Below, one piece after another: positions 29,585-42,037 of a stretch of 64,000 bases of DNA. The DNA is taken from the NCBI GenBank assembly GCA_030847615.1, contig JAUMIR010000002.1, positions 283,940,028-284,004,027 on the forward strand, written 5' to 3'. The translations under genes and the position numbers were made by a program. The notes under the pieces were generated by a model. It worked only from the letters and a program-made list of their open reading frames with translations. It ran no database searches and was not told where the DNA came from. Within the stretch, counting starts at the first letter, position 1. The number at the start of each line of letters is the position of its first letter. This stretch comes from Gambelia wislizenii (taxonomy: Eukaryota; Chordata; Lepidosauria; Squamata; Crotaphytidae).

Positions 29585-30184
29585 GAACTCAGGCTAAAGT
29601 CCCCCCCCCCACTCTCTCTCTCTGGCTTTTCTTCGCAAAGATTCAGGAAGGACTCATCCTGCGCTTTCTGCAAGCGTGCTAATGACTGAAAAGGCCAATC
29701 CGAGATAAACATGTCCGGTTGCAGAAAGCACAGCAGAAGGTCTCCTTGGGTGATGTTTTTGGGTTGTGTTTCTTTCTGCATTGTCGTTTCTCTTCAAGAC
29801 TTGTTCGGCGTGAGCTCTCAAATAAGGCTGCAGCATTGTGGATAGTGCATCTCCATGCCTCCCGATGTGAGGCCAGGGCGGACCATTGTTGGTGATCAAT
29901 TTGGCCGAACCTGAGATGTTGTTTCAGGGAGTCCTTGTAGCGCTTTTTTGGAGCGCCCTTCTTACGCTGACCCACGGTGAGTTCACCACAGAGTACTATT
30001 TTTGGGAGGCGATGGTCCTCCATCCTAGAAACGTGTCCTGCCCAGCGCAGCTGTGTTCTCAATATCATGACCTCAATGCTGATGATCCCTGCTTGCTCAA
30101 GGACAGCAACATTCGTCACATAGTCAGTCCAGTGTATATTTAGGATTGTGCGTATACAGTGCTGATGAAAGTGTTCAAGGAGTG
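29585..30184 (-). mobile_element. Non-LTR retrotransposon ORF2 C-terminus, copy 2
   Basis: A 146-codon frame (30119-29679) reads VAVLEQAGIISIEVMILRTQ, LRWAGHVSRMEDHRLPKIVL, QWSALASHREAWRCTIHNAA and ends in a zinc-finger-like CAFCNRTCLSRIGLFSH. It is the best preserved of the three copies at the C-terminus. The copy is 5'-truncated and ends in an AG-repeat tail. Confidence 0.85.
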
Positions 30185-30189
30185 GTGGA

Positions 30190-31510
30190 GCAATAAAGAT
30201 AGCAAAAAAGGTAGCTTTTCTGGCTAACGCTATTGCATCTTAACAGAACCATTCAGCAGAGATGTTTGGAGTGGTCAGTGATTTGTTACTATGTCCCCCA
30301 AAAGAGAATGTGAGACATTCAACAGCCCAGTGTGAAGAATTTGCCTACCACTTTGCAAATAAAATTGCTCAAATTAGCTCTGACTTGATACAGGTCCAGT
30401 GGATGTAACCTTGGCACCTGCTTGTCCAGGGTTGATGGATACTTTTCAGGTTGTACAGCACAAGGATGTGGACAGGATCCTTGGAGAAGTGAGAGTGACC
30501 ACATGTGAACTAGACGCCTGCCCTTCCTGGCTTACTAAAAAGGACAGAGTGGACTGACTAAGGGGTGATTAATGTCTCTTTACAACAAGGCAGGGTCCTA
30601 ACATGCTTGAAAGAGGCTGATTTAAGTCTTCTTCTTTAAAAAATCCCTGGATCCTACTATACTGGATAATAATAGGCCAGTCTCACAACACCCCATTCTT
30701 GGGTTAGGTACTAGAACATGTGGTGGCTTCTCAGCTCCAAGGGCTCCTGGATGAGGTGGATTATCTCTATCCATTATAGTCTGGTTTTAGGATTGATTAT
30801 GGGATGGAGACCGCTCTGGTCATCTTGGTGGGTAATTTATGTGGGAAACTAGACAGGGGGACTGTGTCCCTGTTGGTTCTGCTGGACCTCTCAGTGGCTT
30901 TTGATACCATTAACCATGGTACTCTTGTAAACTGGAGATGGCTACAGGGAGCACACAACTCCTTCGTTGCAACAGTTCTAATTGGCTGCCTGTCACAATT
31001 CAAAGTACTGGTGGCAATCTATAAAACCTCATACGGTTTGGGTCCAGAGTATCTGAAGGACCATTATCTTCCTTTATGAGCCTATTAAAGCTCTAAGATT
31101 GTCTGAAGAGGCCCTTCGCTCTCTCCCACCACCTTCTCAGTCTTGTTTGATGGGAACAAGAAAGAGGGCCTTCCTGGTGGCTGCTCCCTGACTTTGGAAC
31201 TCCCTCCCTGGAAAGGCCAAGATGGCCCCAGCCTTGCTTTCCTTCCATCAGCAAATTAAAACATTTTTATGCCACCAAGCTTTCAGGCACTGGCTGAGAT
31301 GGGCTTTAAATGCTGTTTGGTGCTGTTTTAAAAGTTTCTGTGTTAACTTTTAATGAACTGTAATGATTAATGTTTTTAACTTTATCCATTGTTTTTTAAT
31401 TTTTTTATATTTATACTTTCATTGAAGCTTTTGTATCGTTCTAATTTGTATTGTTTTTAGATATGCTATTAGCCTCCTTGAGTCTCATTATTGAGAGAAA
31501 AGCAGGATAT
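30190..31510 (+). mobile_element. L2 LINE, 3' part
   Basis: At 30804-30950 the frame reads LDRGTVSLLVLLDLSVAFDT and INHGTLVN, an L2 reverse-transcriptase motif with the first catalytic Asp. Further on come FKVLVAIYKTSYGLGPEYLK and a region like the usual L2 C-terminus (GLPGGCS). The 3' UTR ends with GGATATAAATGAATG near 31510. Frameshifts break the ORF, and much of the part between the two RT blocks is deleted at about 30945. Confidence 0.85.
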
Positions 31511-31867
31511 AAATGAATGGCCAGAATCCTGTATGGAATTTACAGATGCATAAGCACCATGGTTATGGAGATACACAGTGGATCCTAGTTCAAGCCCCCC
31601 TTAAAAGGAAGCAGCCGCTGCGATTGACAGGGGGAAATGGACAGGGTCTCCCTCCACCCCGTCACTCAGGAAGCAGCTGACTGACATTCCCACCCCCTCC
31701 TAGTAGGACCCCTCTTCAAATTTCTCCCGATGCCAGAGACCACTTGCAGGGTGGGTAGTGAGTGGGAACATCAGCCAGCTTCTTCCTGATCAACAGGGAT
31801 CAACCCCTCCCCCCCATAGAGTGTAGAGTCTGTTGTCTGGTAAGTAGTGATTTGGGGAATTTCACAG

Positions 31868-32050
31868 TGCCTATGGAACCAGTATTGCATAGTGGTTTGA
31901 GTGTTGGACTATGATTCTGGAGAGCAGCCATGAAAGCCTGCTGGGTGACCTTGGGCAAGTCACACACTCTCAGCCCTCAGAAAACCCTGTCATAGGTTCA
32001 CCTTAGGGTTGCCATAAGCCAGAAATGACTTGAAGGCACACAACAACAAC
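31868..32050 (+). mobile_element. tRNA-derived SINE with ACA tail
   Basis: CATAGTGGTTTGAGTGTTGG (A-box region), then CTGGGTGACCTTGGGCAAGT, CATAGGTTCACCTTAGGG, GACTTGAAGGCACACAACAA and a CAACAAC tail. The B box is degraded. Confidence 0.88.
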
Positions 32051-33031
32051 ATAGTTCCTAAACTAGGTGGGTCATGAATAGGTAACAAACATGAATGCGT
32101 ATCTCTAGGTCATGCATGGGTAACTGCCATAGAGAATTCCAGCCAACAACAACAGGTTGCTCTTTGCCTTGCCTAGGGGCTATTACAGTAGGAGCATTGA
32201 TCCTAGCCTCCCTTGTCCCATTAAAATGCAAGGAAAACATACTTTATTCCCCAGTTGGTATATACAGGCTGAAAAGACTCAACAGGGATAAATATTATGG
32301 CACCTTTCAGTCTCAAAGATACTATGATATCTCTTTGCATACTGATCCAGACTAACATGGCTATGTCTTTGAATTTTAGGGGTAGATGAATTTATCTATT
32401 TCCAGTTTTTGTTGCTTTTGCATGCTTTTATCCATAATTCCCATCCATTCCATTAAAAACAAATAGGCTGAAATGGGAGTTGAAAAGTAATACAGTTTAT
32501 ATAATATATACACCTAGACAATCTCTTTGTAAAGATGTTGTTGTTTTAACCCCTTCATGTGTAGGAAAGCCATTTATTACCCCTTCAGATGGGATGTGGA
32601 AAGCAGCAAGAAGACTGGAAAACCTACAATTCTGAGAATTTTGATTTAGATCAATCATACATATAGGTGGAATAGAAAGGGCAAGCACAGGAAGCCTTGA
32701 AATAATTGTCTGAACTAAAGAAAGCAAAATATACATCAACATCTGACCTTGAGAAGATAAAAGAGCAAAATAAACCAAATAGATGAGGAATAACTGTTTT
32801 TTTCTGGGTAATTTGAATCACTATACTGGAGCATGTTTTTTTTCTTGAAGATGTCCTCCAACATCACTCAGAATCCATGCTGCCACACCTACAAGTGGTG
32901 GCAGCTGCTACGTTTTGATGCACATCTGCTCTTCTTATCTGAAGGTTTCACTAACTGTAGTATAATCTGTGGAGCTCATGGCCTTTCAGTTGCCTTGAGT
33001 ACAAAACCTACTTCTAGCGACAGGATGCCTG

Positions 33032-33256
33032 AGGCCAAATCCATACTACACAAATAATCCAGTTTGAAACTGGATTATTTGCCATGGTGCCTTACTATGG
33101 AATCCTGGGGTGTGTAGTTTTACAAGGTCTTTAGCATTCTCTACCAAAGAGTGCCGGTGCCTCACCAAACTACAGATCCCAGGATTCCATAGGAAGGAGG
33201 CCATGGCAAATAATCCAGTTTCAAATTGGATTGTTTGTGTAGTGTGGATTTAGCCT
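33032..33256. mobile_element. Palindromic MITE
   Basis: The ends mirror each other: AAATCCATACTACACAAA on the left and, from the right, AAATCCACACTACACAAA. Each arm carries AATCCAGTTTGAAACTGG or its near copy, then GGAATCCTGGG, and the arms meet near 33140. Relatives lie at 15117-15247 and 16800-17223. The target duplication is not clear. Confidence 0.82.
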
Positions 33257-33615
33257 AGCAGTATTGTCCCATCAATATACCATATGCTGATGATGTCCTT
33301 TTAGTAAAGCAAGTTGAAGAGTAGACTGTTGGTGGCATCTTCTCTGACACTGCAGTTTTCTTCTGGAACACCTAATACTGCCAACATTAGTACAGTTGAG
33401 CCTAAACTGTTTGTCAACAAAATGTTCTAATGTATCAGTATCTGATGATGTTGCACCCAGTTTAATGTCAATAAAACCCTTTCAAATGGGTTCATCTGAT
33501 TGCTGGAAAAACCTTCCAACAAGAACAATGGCCTTTACCTCCACAGTCTCCAGTGGTGATAGGTAAAGGCAGAAAAATCAGGTAGCGCATTTTCCTTATT
33601 TAATCTTAAAATGTC

Positions 33616-33635
33616 ATAAAGAGGTGACAACATTT
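33616..33635. repeat. Target-site duplication, left copy
   Basis: The 20 bases ATAAAGAGGTGACAACATTT recur exactly at 34366-34385, bracketing the L1-like insertion. Confidence 0.95.
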
Positions 33636-34365
33636 TCCCAGAAAATTCTAATGAGATAGATGGAATTTTAAATGATACATTTATAATCTAAAATTCAATA
33701 TAAAAACATTGTTATTATTACATATAATATATAAGAATATACAAGCTGAGAACACCTAAACTGAAAATATACAAGCTGAGAACACCCATACTGAAAATGT
33801 CATAATGGTATTTTAGTGGTATAGTAACATTGGGATTATATGTGTGAAGAAAAATTAGAATAACATAATAGGAAATTTGAAGTATAGAGGGCAGGTTAAT
33901 GAGCGGGAAGAAATGGGAATAGGACGCATTATGTACAAGGTTGTACTTGAGGTTAAAGAAAGGCTACAATGGATAAGTCAGGAAAAGTAGATGTCATCTC
34001 AAGGAATTTATAAAGGAAGTCCACAACAATGGTTCAAATAGAAGGAGAAATTGAAAATCAGCATCAATGGAAAGCATGATTAATTGTGAGAAATAATGGG
34101 TATAGATTCAAATGTGTACAATTAGTTATTCTATATAGATAGTTTATTTGTTTTAAACCAGGGGCATAGAGAAAATGTGTATACAATTTTTTTTACAACA
34201 TTTACTTTACTGCCCAAGACTATTGCCCAAGATAATGTATAAGCAAGTATAATTTTTGTATAAAAATGTAATTTTTTTTCTTTTTCCCCGAATGTGAGAG
34301 ATTGCATAATATAGTAGGTATTATTTTGCTGCTGCAAAATAAAGAAATAAAAAGTTAAAACACTT
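33636..34365 (+). mobile_element. L1-like LINE 3' fragment with 20-base TSD
   Basis: The insert is flanked by an exact 20-base direct repeat and ends in the A-rich tail AAAATAAAGAAATAAAAAG, the signature of target-primed reverse transcription. The 730 bases are A-rich and carry a short internal duplication (ATACAAGCTGAGAACACC at about 33740 and 33770). No coding part is retained. L1 is inferred from the TSD length, the A-rich tail and composition. Confidence 0.75.
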
Positions 34366-34385
34366 ATAAAGAGGTGACAACATTT
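34366..34385. repeat. Target-site duplication, right copy
   Basis: Exact match to 33616-33635. Confidence 0.95.
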
Positions 34386-35814
34386 ACAGACATTGTCAAC
34401 ATGTCAGAACATCTACATCAGGCAAGAACATGCAACACACTGTAAAGCTGAATCAACTTAATTGAGTATCACTTTAGTATCTGCTGCTTTCTATGATCCC
34501 TAGTTGGACAGTTAACAAACAATAAGTGCCATTGTTGTTTCATGTGCTACAAACAACATGTTGTTGTTGCCAAATCTGTCAAATATTTTGTGTGGCAGGC
34601 ATGCTTTTAACTTTTCTTTTGTGTGCACATTGACAATGTTACCTTCATTGAGACTTTCCTGATTCTAGTCACGTATTTCCTAAAAGTAACACTTTTCAGT
34701 GACATCACAGTGTTGCATCTATCAAAACCAAATACATACTTCATCAGAGAAGCCTTTTGTAGATCTGTCATCGGTCAAGGAAATGGTTGGCAAATCTTCA
34801 CATGTATGGATGAACTGAGGTGTTTACTGAGGATTGCAAGAGTGTCATGTCACTGGAGATGATGGCAAACTGTTTTGTAGCAGTTACTTCTGACTGTCTC
34901 CAGATCTAGCTTGATCCAGGTATACTTTATGGGTATCACCTTGGTAACAACTCGTGCTGCCATTCACTGAATGCAGCATACATATGATTTGGGTAGTTAG
35001 TCTACTCTCTGATGCTATATAGAGCATGGGACTAAGGTTTTCTATGAGACTTTCTTTTAATTTCTGTAGCCATAACAACTTTGCTAAAAAAAATTCTTGG
35101 GAAGCAACATGTGTCCCATAGGTTCCTCCTGACCATCTCTTGTGTACAGGCTTGTCAAAGCAGGTACCTGGTACGCAGGATTAAGAAAAATGTAATATGT
35201 ACAATATATTCTTACATGATATGGAACCCAAGAATAGAAAATGCAACAATGATGTTGGCAATCATCTGGTTAAAAAGTTACTCCTGAAGGGCAATAGCTA
35301 TTGCAGAGGTGGAAAAGTAGGTTTATAAATGTGTTTGAAAATCTCAATTAATATTTTGTATTTTGGAGTAGAGAAGGGACTCAGCTGGTACAGGCTATTT
35401 CAGTTAATGCATGCAAGGATAAGAAATGAAGATACTTTTATAATGTGCAGTTCTGCTGGATTTGGGTCACATTATATTTTGAGGTAGTAACAGAAATGTT
35501 ACCATCAAGTCTCACTGGCACTCTGTTAGCAAAGTTTATTTATAATCAAAAAGAAAATCGTAAGATGTTGATTCTGTGGTGTGGTATTGGGACATGTTTC
35601 TTCTTGAAGATGTCCCTCCCATTCGCCCATCCCCACCTACTCTCAGTTTGTAGTCTACATGTTGCCATGACTAAAAATGCCTTGGTGGGAGCAGGAGAGA
35701 AGCATGAAAAAAAAATTATCCAAAGACTGGTGATATTTCTTCTATTTATGATAGTACAGCAGCCATGCATGACACCAAATAGTGGTAATAATATGCTCTA
35801 CAACTTTGATCTAA

Positions 35815-36345
35815 GTCTGGATTGACAATGTAGCGAATGTTGCTGTCCTTGAGCAAGCAGGGATCACCAGTATTGAGGCCATGATATTGAGAACACAGCT
35901 GCGCTGGGCAGGGCACGTTTCTAGGATGGAGGACCATTGGCTCCCAAAAATACTACTCTACGGTGAACTCACCACGGGTCAGCGTAAGAGGGGCGCTCCA
36001 AAAAAGCGATACAAGGACTCCCTGAAACAACATCTTAGGCTTGGCCAAACTGATCACCAACAATGGTCCACCCTGGCCTCACATCGGGAGGCATGGAGAC
36101 ACACTATCCACAATACTGCAGCCTTATTTGAGAGCTCACGCCGAACAAGTCTTGAAGAGAAACAGTAATGCAGAAAGAATCACAACCCGGTAACATCACC
36201 CGAGGAAACCTTCTGCTGTGCTTTCTGCAACCGGACTTGTCTATCTCGGATTGGCCTTTTTAGTCATCAGCGCACTTGCAAAAAGTGCGGGATGAGTCCT
36301 TCCTGAATCCTCGTTTGCGAAGAAAAGCCAGAAAGAGAGGGATTG
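35815..36345 (+). mobile_element. Non-LTR retrotransposon ORF2 C-terminus, copy 3
   Basis: Reads MILRTQLRWAGHVSRMEDHW, GQRKRGAPKKRYKDSLKQHL and QWSTLASHREAWRHTIHNTA. After a stop at 36166 comes a frame with the CAFCNRTCLSRIG-type finger. It starts later than the other two copies and ends at the same 3' point. Confidence 0.85.
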
Positions 36346-37440
36346 GCAAGAACTGTCAAGATAGTACATAAAAAGTGGGGAGCCTATCTTATTGCAATGT
36401 TACTTTCTTTATAACCAGCACTTCAGCAATGGATTCAAAACGTTATGTAGAAAATAAAGGTGTTCTTCTAGATGCTGATGAATACTGAACATTTTATTCA
36501 AACCCTCTCCCCACCCCGAAAATGCATCTGTAAACACAATTGGGAGAGAACGCAGGAAAGATTATCATGTTGCCTATTGGTCTTTATATCACCTATTCAG
36601 CAACACGCATTGTGCTAACAAATGAGGAATTCAGCAGGGAATAGTTAAGGCAAGAGCAGATCTCCACAGATAACCATGATAATCTTGGCTTTTAAATGTG
36701 TATCACCTGCTGCTGAAAGAGTGCTCTCTCTTCAGCCTGGCTCAAAGCCAGTGACTTTGGGAAAAGGTGGCGATAAGAACTTTCCACAGCTGCTTCTCTC
36801 TTTCATTTTCTAGTAGATAAGTATTTCCTTCTGCCTCTCTCTCAAGCACCCTTGCAATTCAAGGGAATGTTGGGGGTACAGCCACACAATGATTTCTAGC
36901 AGGGGAAAGTGTGCATCTTGCTATCCCTATATACCTTCAGGCACTTCAGACTGATCCCCAATTCTGCCCGCTGTATCTAGAGTTATATCAATGCCAGGAT
37001 CAATTCTAAACATAAGGATCACAAGTCTAGGGAGATACTATTCTAGCCAGGCGGGGGTGGGTGGGACACAGGTGCGAAGCAACACTGTGGGATGCATACA
37101 ATGCCGGAGAATTCTGTTTGAGCTAAGACTCTGGTGCAGATTCTCCCCTTCCTGACCTAGTCAGGTCTAGAGATATGAAGGCCGGGGGGGGGGGACCCAG
37201 AAAATTTAGGCAGGAAAACAGGTGAGGCATTTTGGGGGGGGGTGGAGACTTTTATCCCAAAGCAATTTTCCCTCCAAACTTTGGGAAAAATAGATTGTGG
37301 AATATTTTCTTTTAGAATGACAAATAACATGTTTAAGACAAGGTGTTCACAGATTTACTAAAATCATTTCTAAACAGTATGTAAGAGGAAGACTTTTATG
37401 TAAGACTATATACACCCTCAAATCACTGCAATTCCTGGTA
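36346..37440. other. Intergenic sequence, nothing recognised
   Basis: No exon or repeat identified; two G-runs at about 37183 and 37235. Confidence 0.45.
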
Positions 37441-37443
37441 TTG

Positions 37444-38115
37444 GGGCTTGTTTACATTTAGGATAAAGCACATTCCCACTCTGGATCCGGTGCAATTTAT
37501 AAACACAACACACACAGCAAATCTGCTCCTTTTAGCCGTTAATCTGGCTTCACAGAAACAAGTTGCTCCAGAGTTTCCAGGAAACTGCAGAGTGGCCCTG
37601 GTGTTTTGGAGTTGTGGACAGCTGGATTGGGCTGGAACCGGAGTGACCTTGCTGTCCACACACCCACCACGTTGGCCCTGCTGGCCTGCTCTCCTCAGTG
37701 CCACCACTGCATCTGCTGCTGCCCCACCCATCGGCCAAGAGCCTGGCCACTGCCATGCTTCTGGTGCAGTCAGAATGGGGTGCAGTGCCGTGTGATTAAC
37801 TTGGAGAAGGTCTCTCTACCCTCTCCTCATTGATCGCATGGGCGCCCCATTCTGACCTCACCAGCAGAGACAGTGATGCCAGGATCATGTGGAGAGCTGC
37901 TTGTCTGGCAGGTAAGGCAGAGGCAGCAGCGGCACTGAGGGTATGGGTCAGTGGGGCCGATATGGTGTCAGCCCAGTGGCCCATCTAGACTATGGCATGG
38001 GTCCAGAACAGATCTGCCACCAGTATGTGATGCCAGCATTGTGTCAATCCAGGGCAACTCTGGAGCGTAGTGCCCTGGACTGGCCCTGGATTATGGCACC
38101 AGTGTAGACAAGTGC
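37444..38115. mobile_element. TIR element, copy D, with palindromic middle
   Basis: TTG duplications at 37441-37443 and 38116-38118. The left end is GGGCTTGTTTACATTTAGG and the right end read inward is GCACTTGTCTACACTGG. The middle is G/C-rich and contains an inverted pair (CAGTCAGAATGGGGTGC near 37768 and GCGCCCCATTCTGACC near 37841). The overlapping frames of 60-115 codons in it are by-products. Confidence 0.72.
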
Positions 38116-38118
38116 TTG

Positions 38119-39470
38119 TTTTCCTTTTCTCAGTTCTTTTGATGGGTGTGTTATGTTTGCTTGACATTATGGACAATTAGTGGAGACAAAATAATGTTCT
38201 TTGTTTTATTGTTATTTATGGTTTCTTCTGTTATTTGGGTTCTTTCAAAGAAGTTCCTTACAGGTCCATTTGTACTAAATATAAAATTTCTAAAAGTACA
38301 GTTTGTAAATATAGTCTGGATAAACTGTACTTTTAATATATTGAGCATGATAATTTTATGCTAAACCAAGTTATATATAATGCACATTATATTCCTAAAA
38401 TAACCAGATTAATTTCAACCTGTAAAGGAAGCTAATATTGTGTTGTTCAATTTTTCTGAAAATTTCAGTTTTTTCTGAAAAAAAAAAGGTGGAAAAGGAT
38501 TTTTCCTATGGTTTTGAAATTTCTGGATACTGTATTTTACATCTTTAATTACATCCCCATTGCTTTATAGGTACAATGGTGGGAGGAGTGGCTGAGATCG
38601 TCTATTTACTGCCTAAGATAATCACCATGTTGAAGGAGTGCGGGATCCTTTGCCTGGGATGTTCTCCTGTGAACATGAACATGATTGCCACATTCTCATT
38701 CATTACCATAGGGATTCTGCAGGAGAATTTCTCAGCTGTTGCTTGCTTAGGATCCTGAGTCATCCATTCCTCCCTCAGCCCTGCCCAGATGATTTTTTTA
38801 ATGTACAGTACAGGATAACTCAATATATTTGCTAACTATAAGATTAAGCTGCCAATGATCATGTTATGCTAGGAATGGGGCTCTCAGAGTAACCATACAG
38901 CTGTACTAGCTGAACCACAAGGCTAAAATATATTGGGGGGGGGGGTAATGCAGGAGAAAAAGCAGTTGCAATACTTTACATAATTTTCAAGTTGGTCATG
39001 AGTTATTGCAGAGAAGCAAGCAGTACAAGCTGTTGCTGTGCATAGATGTCACTGATTAGGAGAAAGCTTCTGACTCATTAAGTGTGTTGGCCATTAGTGA
39101 ATCTGGGAGGAATTGGAAAATTGAGGAGTATTACTGACATTTTAGAAGTCACAAAGGAAAGCAGATTCTGCAATTAGGCTGCCCAAGATAAAAGAAAATT
39201 CAAAACCCAATGTGCAGCATGATAAGGAAACACACTCAAGATACCCTCAAATCACTCACAACACACACACACACACACACACCTTGAGTGGAGCCATTCA
39301 CTGCATCCCCACCTCACACACTGTTCACTGTGGGACTGTAACATTTTGTCAATAAATCCAATTAAGCAACTAAAAGCTTTCGTTCAAATAAAAAGGCATG
39401 CCTAATAAATGGACCAGCATATGTTTAGGCTTCAAAATAACAAATACTTCAAAGAACTTCACAGGCAATA
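38119..39470. other. Intergenic AT-rich sequence
   Basis: Nothing coding recognised. It contains an (AC)n run at 39261-39282 and an inverted pair TAAAAGTACAGTTT/AAACTGTACTTTTAA near 38293-38336 that could form a short hairpin. Confidence 0.45.
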
Positions 39471-39611
39471 TCAGGTGTGGAAACTCTAGGACCCTCTGGA
39501 AGATGCAAGGCTGCAACTCCCATCAGCCCTAAAGAGCAACACCAATGGTGAGGAATGCAGAGGGAGTTGCACTTCAGCAACATCTGAAGGGATAAACAGT
39601 TTCCACCCCTG
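39471..39611. mobile_element. Small hAT-like MITE
   Basis: Inverted ends: CAGGTGTGGAAACTCTAGG on the left and, from the right, CAGGGGTGGAAACTG. Between them are CTGCAACTCCCATCAGCC and the reversed AGGGAGTTGCACTTCAG. No clear 8-base duplication was seen. Confidence 0.6.
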
Positions 39612-40447
39612 AACTAGATGTAATTCTTACAACAGCCTTCTAAGTACCTCAGTATTATTGTCCCTCATACTGCAGATTGGTGGGTTGTGGGGACTGAGGC
39701 TGAGAGAGAGGTTTCCCAGAAGAGGGGTAAGTAGCATGTACCGGTAGATCCTCAGAAATGTTAGACATCAGCTTCCATCAATTCCTGGGCACATGACTGA
39801 TGGTGAGGGATTACTGAAGATTATTACAGTTCCAAATATTTGTGGATCTACTTTCTGGCCACCCCCTGGCCTCAGACCAATTAGTCAATTCTCCACACAC
39901 ATAAGATCTTACATCAGGGATGTTCTGATTTGTAGTTCACCCTCTTCTTAACTATGCTACATCCTTTCTTTAATGAAAGTCCTAGAACAGGCATCGTGGG
40001 ACCATCTGATTTACCAGTGGAGAAGGAGTCCCATTTATAACTTGGAAAAGAGCCCATGTGTGTTGGGGGGTGGGGAGTGGCACAGAAGAACAGACTATTC
40101 CCCTTGTAGCTTAATGAACATATATTCACAGTTATACATGCCCGAATCCTTTAAAATTGTGATGAGAAGATGGGATACTATTTGGTGATGTACAGTCATT
40201 TCCCAAATCATAATGGGCTAAACCCTTACCATTAGCCTCAATCCAAAATCAGTAGGTTAGCAACTGTACAAATGTAATTCATGGGAGTTGAGGGAACTAG
40301 GTAAACATTTCCTCAGTAACAAACTGGTGATCCCATAGTAGCCCATAAGACAACACAGAGTTGGGTGGTGGCAGTATACTACAGGATTCTCCAGCTATAC
40401 AGATTAATATTGCCCTGGTAAAAGAGAGAAAACAACATCAGAAATAG

Positions 40448-40612
40448 TTAAAAGCCCTGACAGGTACCCAGCTTGTGGGGGCAATTAGCTAACACACATT
40501 GGAAACTGTTTAATGCAGTGTAGATGTGTAAATAGCTATTGCTTAAAACAATTTGTAAGCCGCTCTGATAGCCTTGTGGCTGAAGAGCGGGGTATAAATA
40601 ACTAAATAAAAA
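40448..40612 (+). mobile_element. tRNA/L2-tail SINE, 3' part
   Basis: Contains GTACCCAGCTTGTGGGGGCA, ATTAGCTAACACACATTGG, TTTAATGCAGTGTAGATGTG, TTAAAACAATTTGTAAGCCG and GCTGAAGAGCGGGGTATAAA. It is the same as the 3' half of the full copy at 56855-57126; the tRNA-like head is missing. Confidence 0.85.
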
Positions 40613-40705
40613 AATGTGGGGGGGGGGGTCCTAGAAGGCCCCATCTCTTCTCTTTGCCCTTTCAAGAGAGTAAAAACCAGGCAGCCTGTAAAGATGGAGG
40701 GGGTA

Positions 40706-40852
40706 AACTTTTGCTGTTGTTCACCTTCAAATCATTTCTCACTTACAGTGAGTGACCCAAGGGGGACCTATCATGGAGTTTCCTTGACAAGATTTGCTCA
40801 GAGGGAGTTTGCCCTTACCATCCTCTGAGGCTGAGAGTCTGAGTCTGGGAGG
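40706..40852 (-). mobile_element. tRNA-derived SINE, truncated reverse copy
   Basis: Reversed family body: TTGCTGTTGTTCACCTTCAA, then GACAAGATTTGCTCAGAGGG and CCATCCTCTGAGGCTGAGAG. The promoter half is absent. Confidence 0.7.
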
Positions 40853-41424
40853 ATGGGTGGGCCCAGGAATCTAACAAAAAAATAAATAAAGCTGGCATAG
40901 GAAAGGGCAGCCTAGGGTCTCCCCACAACAACAAACAATCCAGGCTGAGGAAGCAGTAGGCCTTGGAGTGGTACAGCAGGACTTTTTGAGGCTGCAGCGG
41001 AGAAAGAAGGCAAGGCAAGGCATTCCAGTAGTTCTACTCAAAGGTCAGCTGCCTGCCTGCCTGCCTGCCTGCTTTTTGTTTCTCCTCAATTGTTCATTCC
41101 ATCAGGCTGCAACAAAGCAACAGACATGAAACAAAGCAGGGCCAGTCCATCAACTCTATTGAGAAACTAGCCGCTTTTGGCCCCTTGAAGTGCATCCATC
41201 CCACGCCCAGCTAGTTGTTATAAGACCTTTTATACCTTCAAGAAACTGGCCTAGTTCATTTCCCTCCTTCTACCCCATCTTTCCTCCCCCCACTTTTCAG
41301 GTCATGTTATTTAAATTGTAGGCATGTAGGCAGCAACTGTTTTGTTTGTTATTAGTTAAGAAGGCCCTCTGGGAGCCATTTTTGGGAAAAAATAATAATA
41401 AAAGGATAAACATAAACACACTAA

Positions 41425-42037
41425 GGGGTAGTCCAGATGGTGAAAAAAACCCTCTTTGAATATGCAGGGACTCCCATATGTCCCAATGGGATCCCACAGA
41501 ATTCCATCCTTGTCAGAGGGAGGGGGAGCAAAAGTCAGAGAAAGTCAGCAGCAGAAGCTTCTGGGATTCTTCCAAAGTTTTTAAAAAACACCCTCGCATG
41601 CTAGGACAACTGAATCCTGCATTGCTGAAGAGGACAGCTGATTGGTTGGACATGCACAGGAGGTGGAGCTTGGTAAGACGGCAGATCATGGAACTGCCAT
41701 GTTGGATTGTCACCGTAGTGATTGTGTGCTGAGGCAATGAAACAGGCTTTCTTTCCTTGTTTTTTATTATTTAAGCAGAAGATTGCTCTTCTGTACCTTG
41801 GGGTTAGTTTTTTTTTTTAATTGTTTGGTGGGGGCAAGTTGGGGAGTACAAAACCGCGAGTAATTCACTTGCAGCCGCCACCTTGATTCACTGGCATGCT
41901 TCCGTGTGAACAGAAAACATGGAGAGCTTCGCACACCAGCGATCTTACCAAAAAAATCATTGAGACAGATGACAGCTGCTGCTAATTGGCGTTTCTGTGC
42001 CCCAATTCACATTTCATTCCCTTGTCTAGACCAGCCC
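41425..42037. mobile_element. TIR element, copy E (same family as copy A, inverted)
   Basis: Flanks are TAA (41422-41424) and TCA (42038-42040), one mismatch. The left end is GGGGTAGTCCAGATGG and the right end read inward is GGGCTGGTCTAGACAAGG. The interior is the reverse of 12516-13145, including the block around CAGCAGCTGTCATCTGTCTC read from the right. Similar lengths (613 and 630) show two copies of one non-autonomous family. Confidence 0.82.

Larger units (their letters stand above)
32830..35814. other. Old repeat-like segment, unassigned, split by a MITE and an L1-like insert
   Basis: Outside the two insertions the sequence looks like a decayed copy of something coding on the minus strand. 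Short readable pieces such as LGATSSDTDTLEHFVDKQ (about 33390-33450) appear. A DIFKKK motif appears twice, near 32845 and near 35600, where the DNA TTCTTGAAGATGTCC is repeated. I could not assign a family. The plus frames (79 and 126 codons) are unrecognised. Confidence 0.35.

Noticed and set aside
37423..37984. Overlapping GC-rich frames of 60-115 codons on both strands
   Set aside because: They lie almost wholly inside the TIR element at 37444-38115; open frames on both strands follow from GC-rich palindromic sequence, not from coding.
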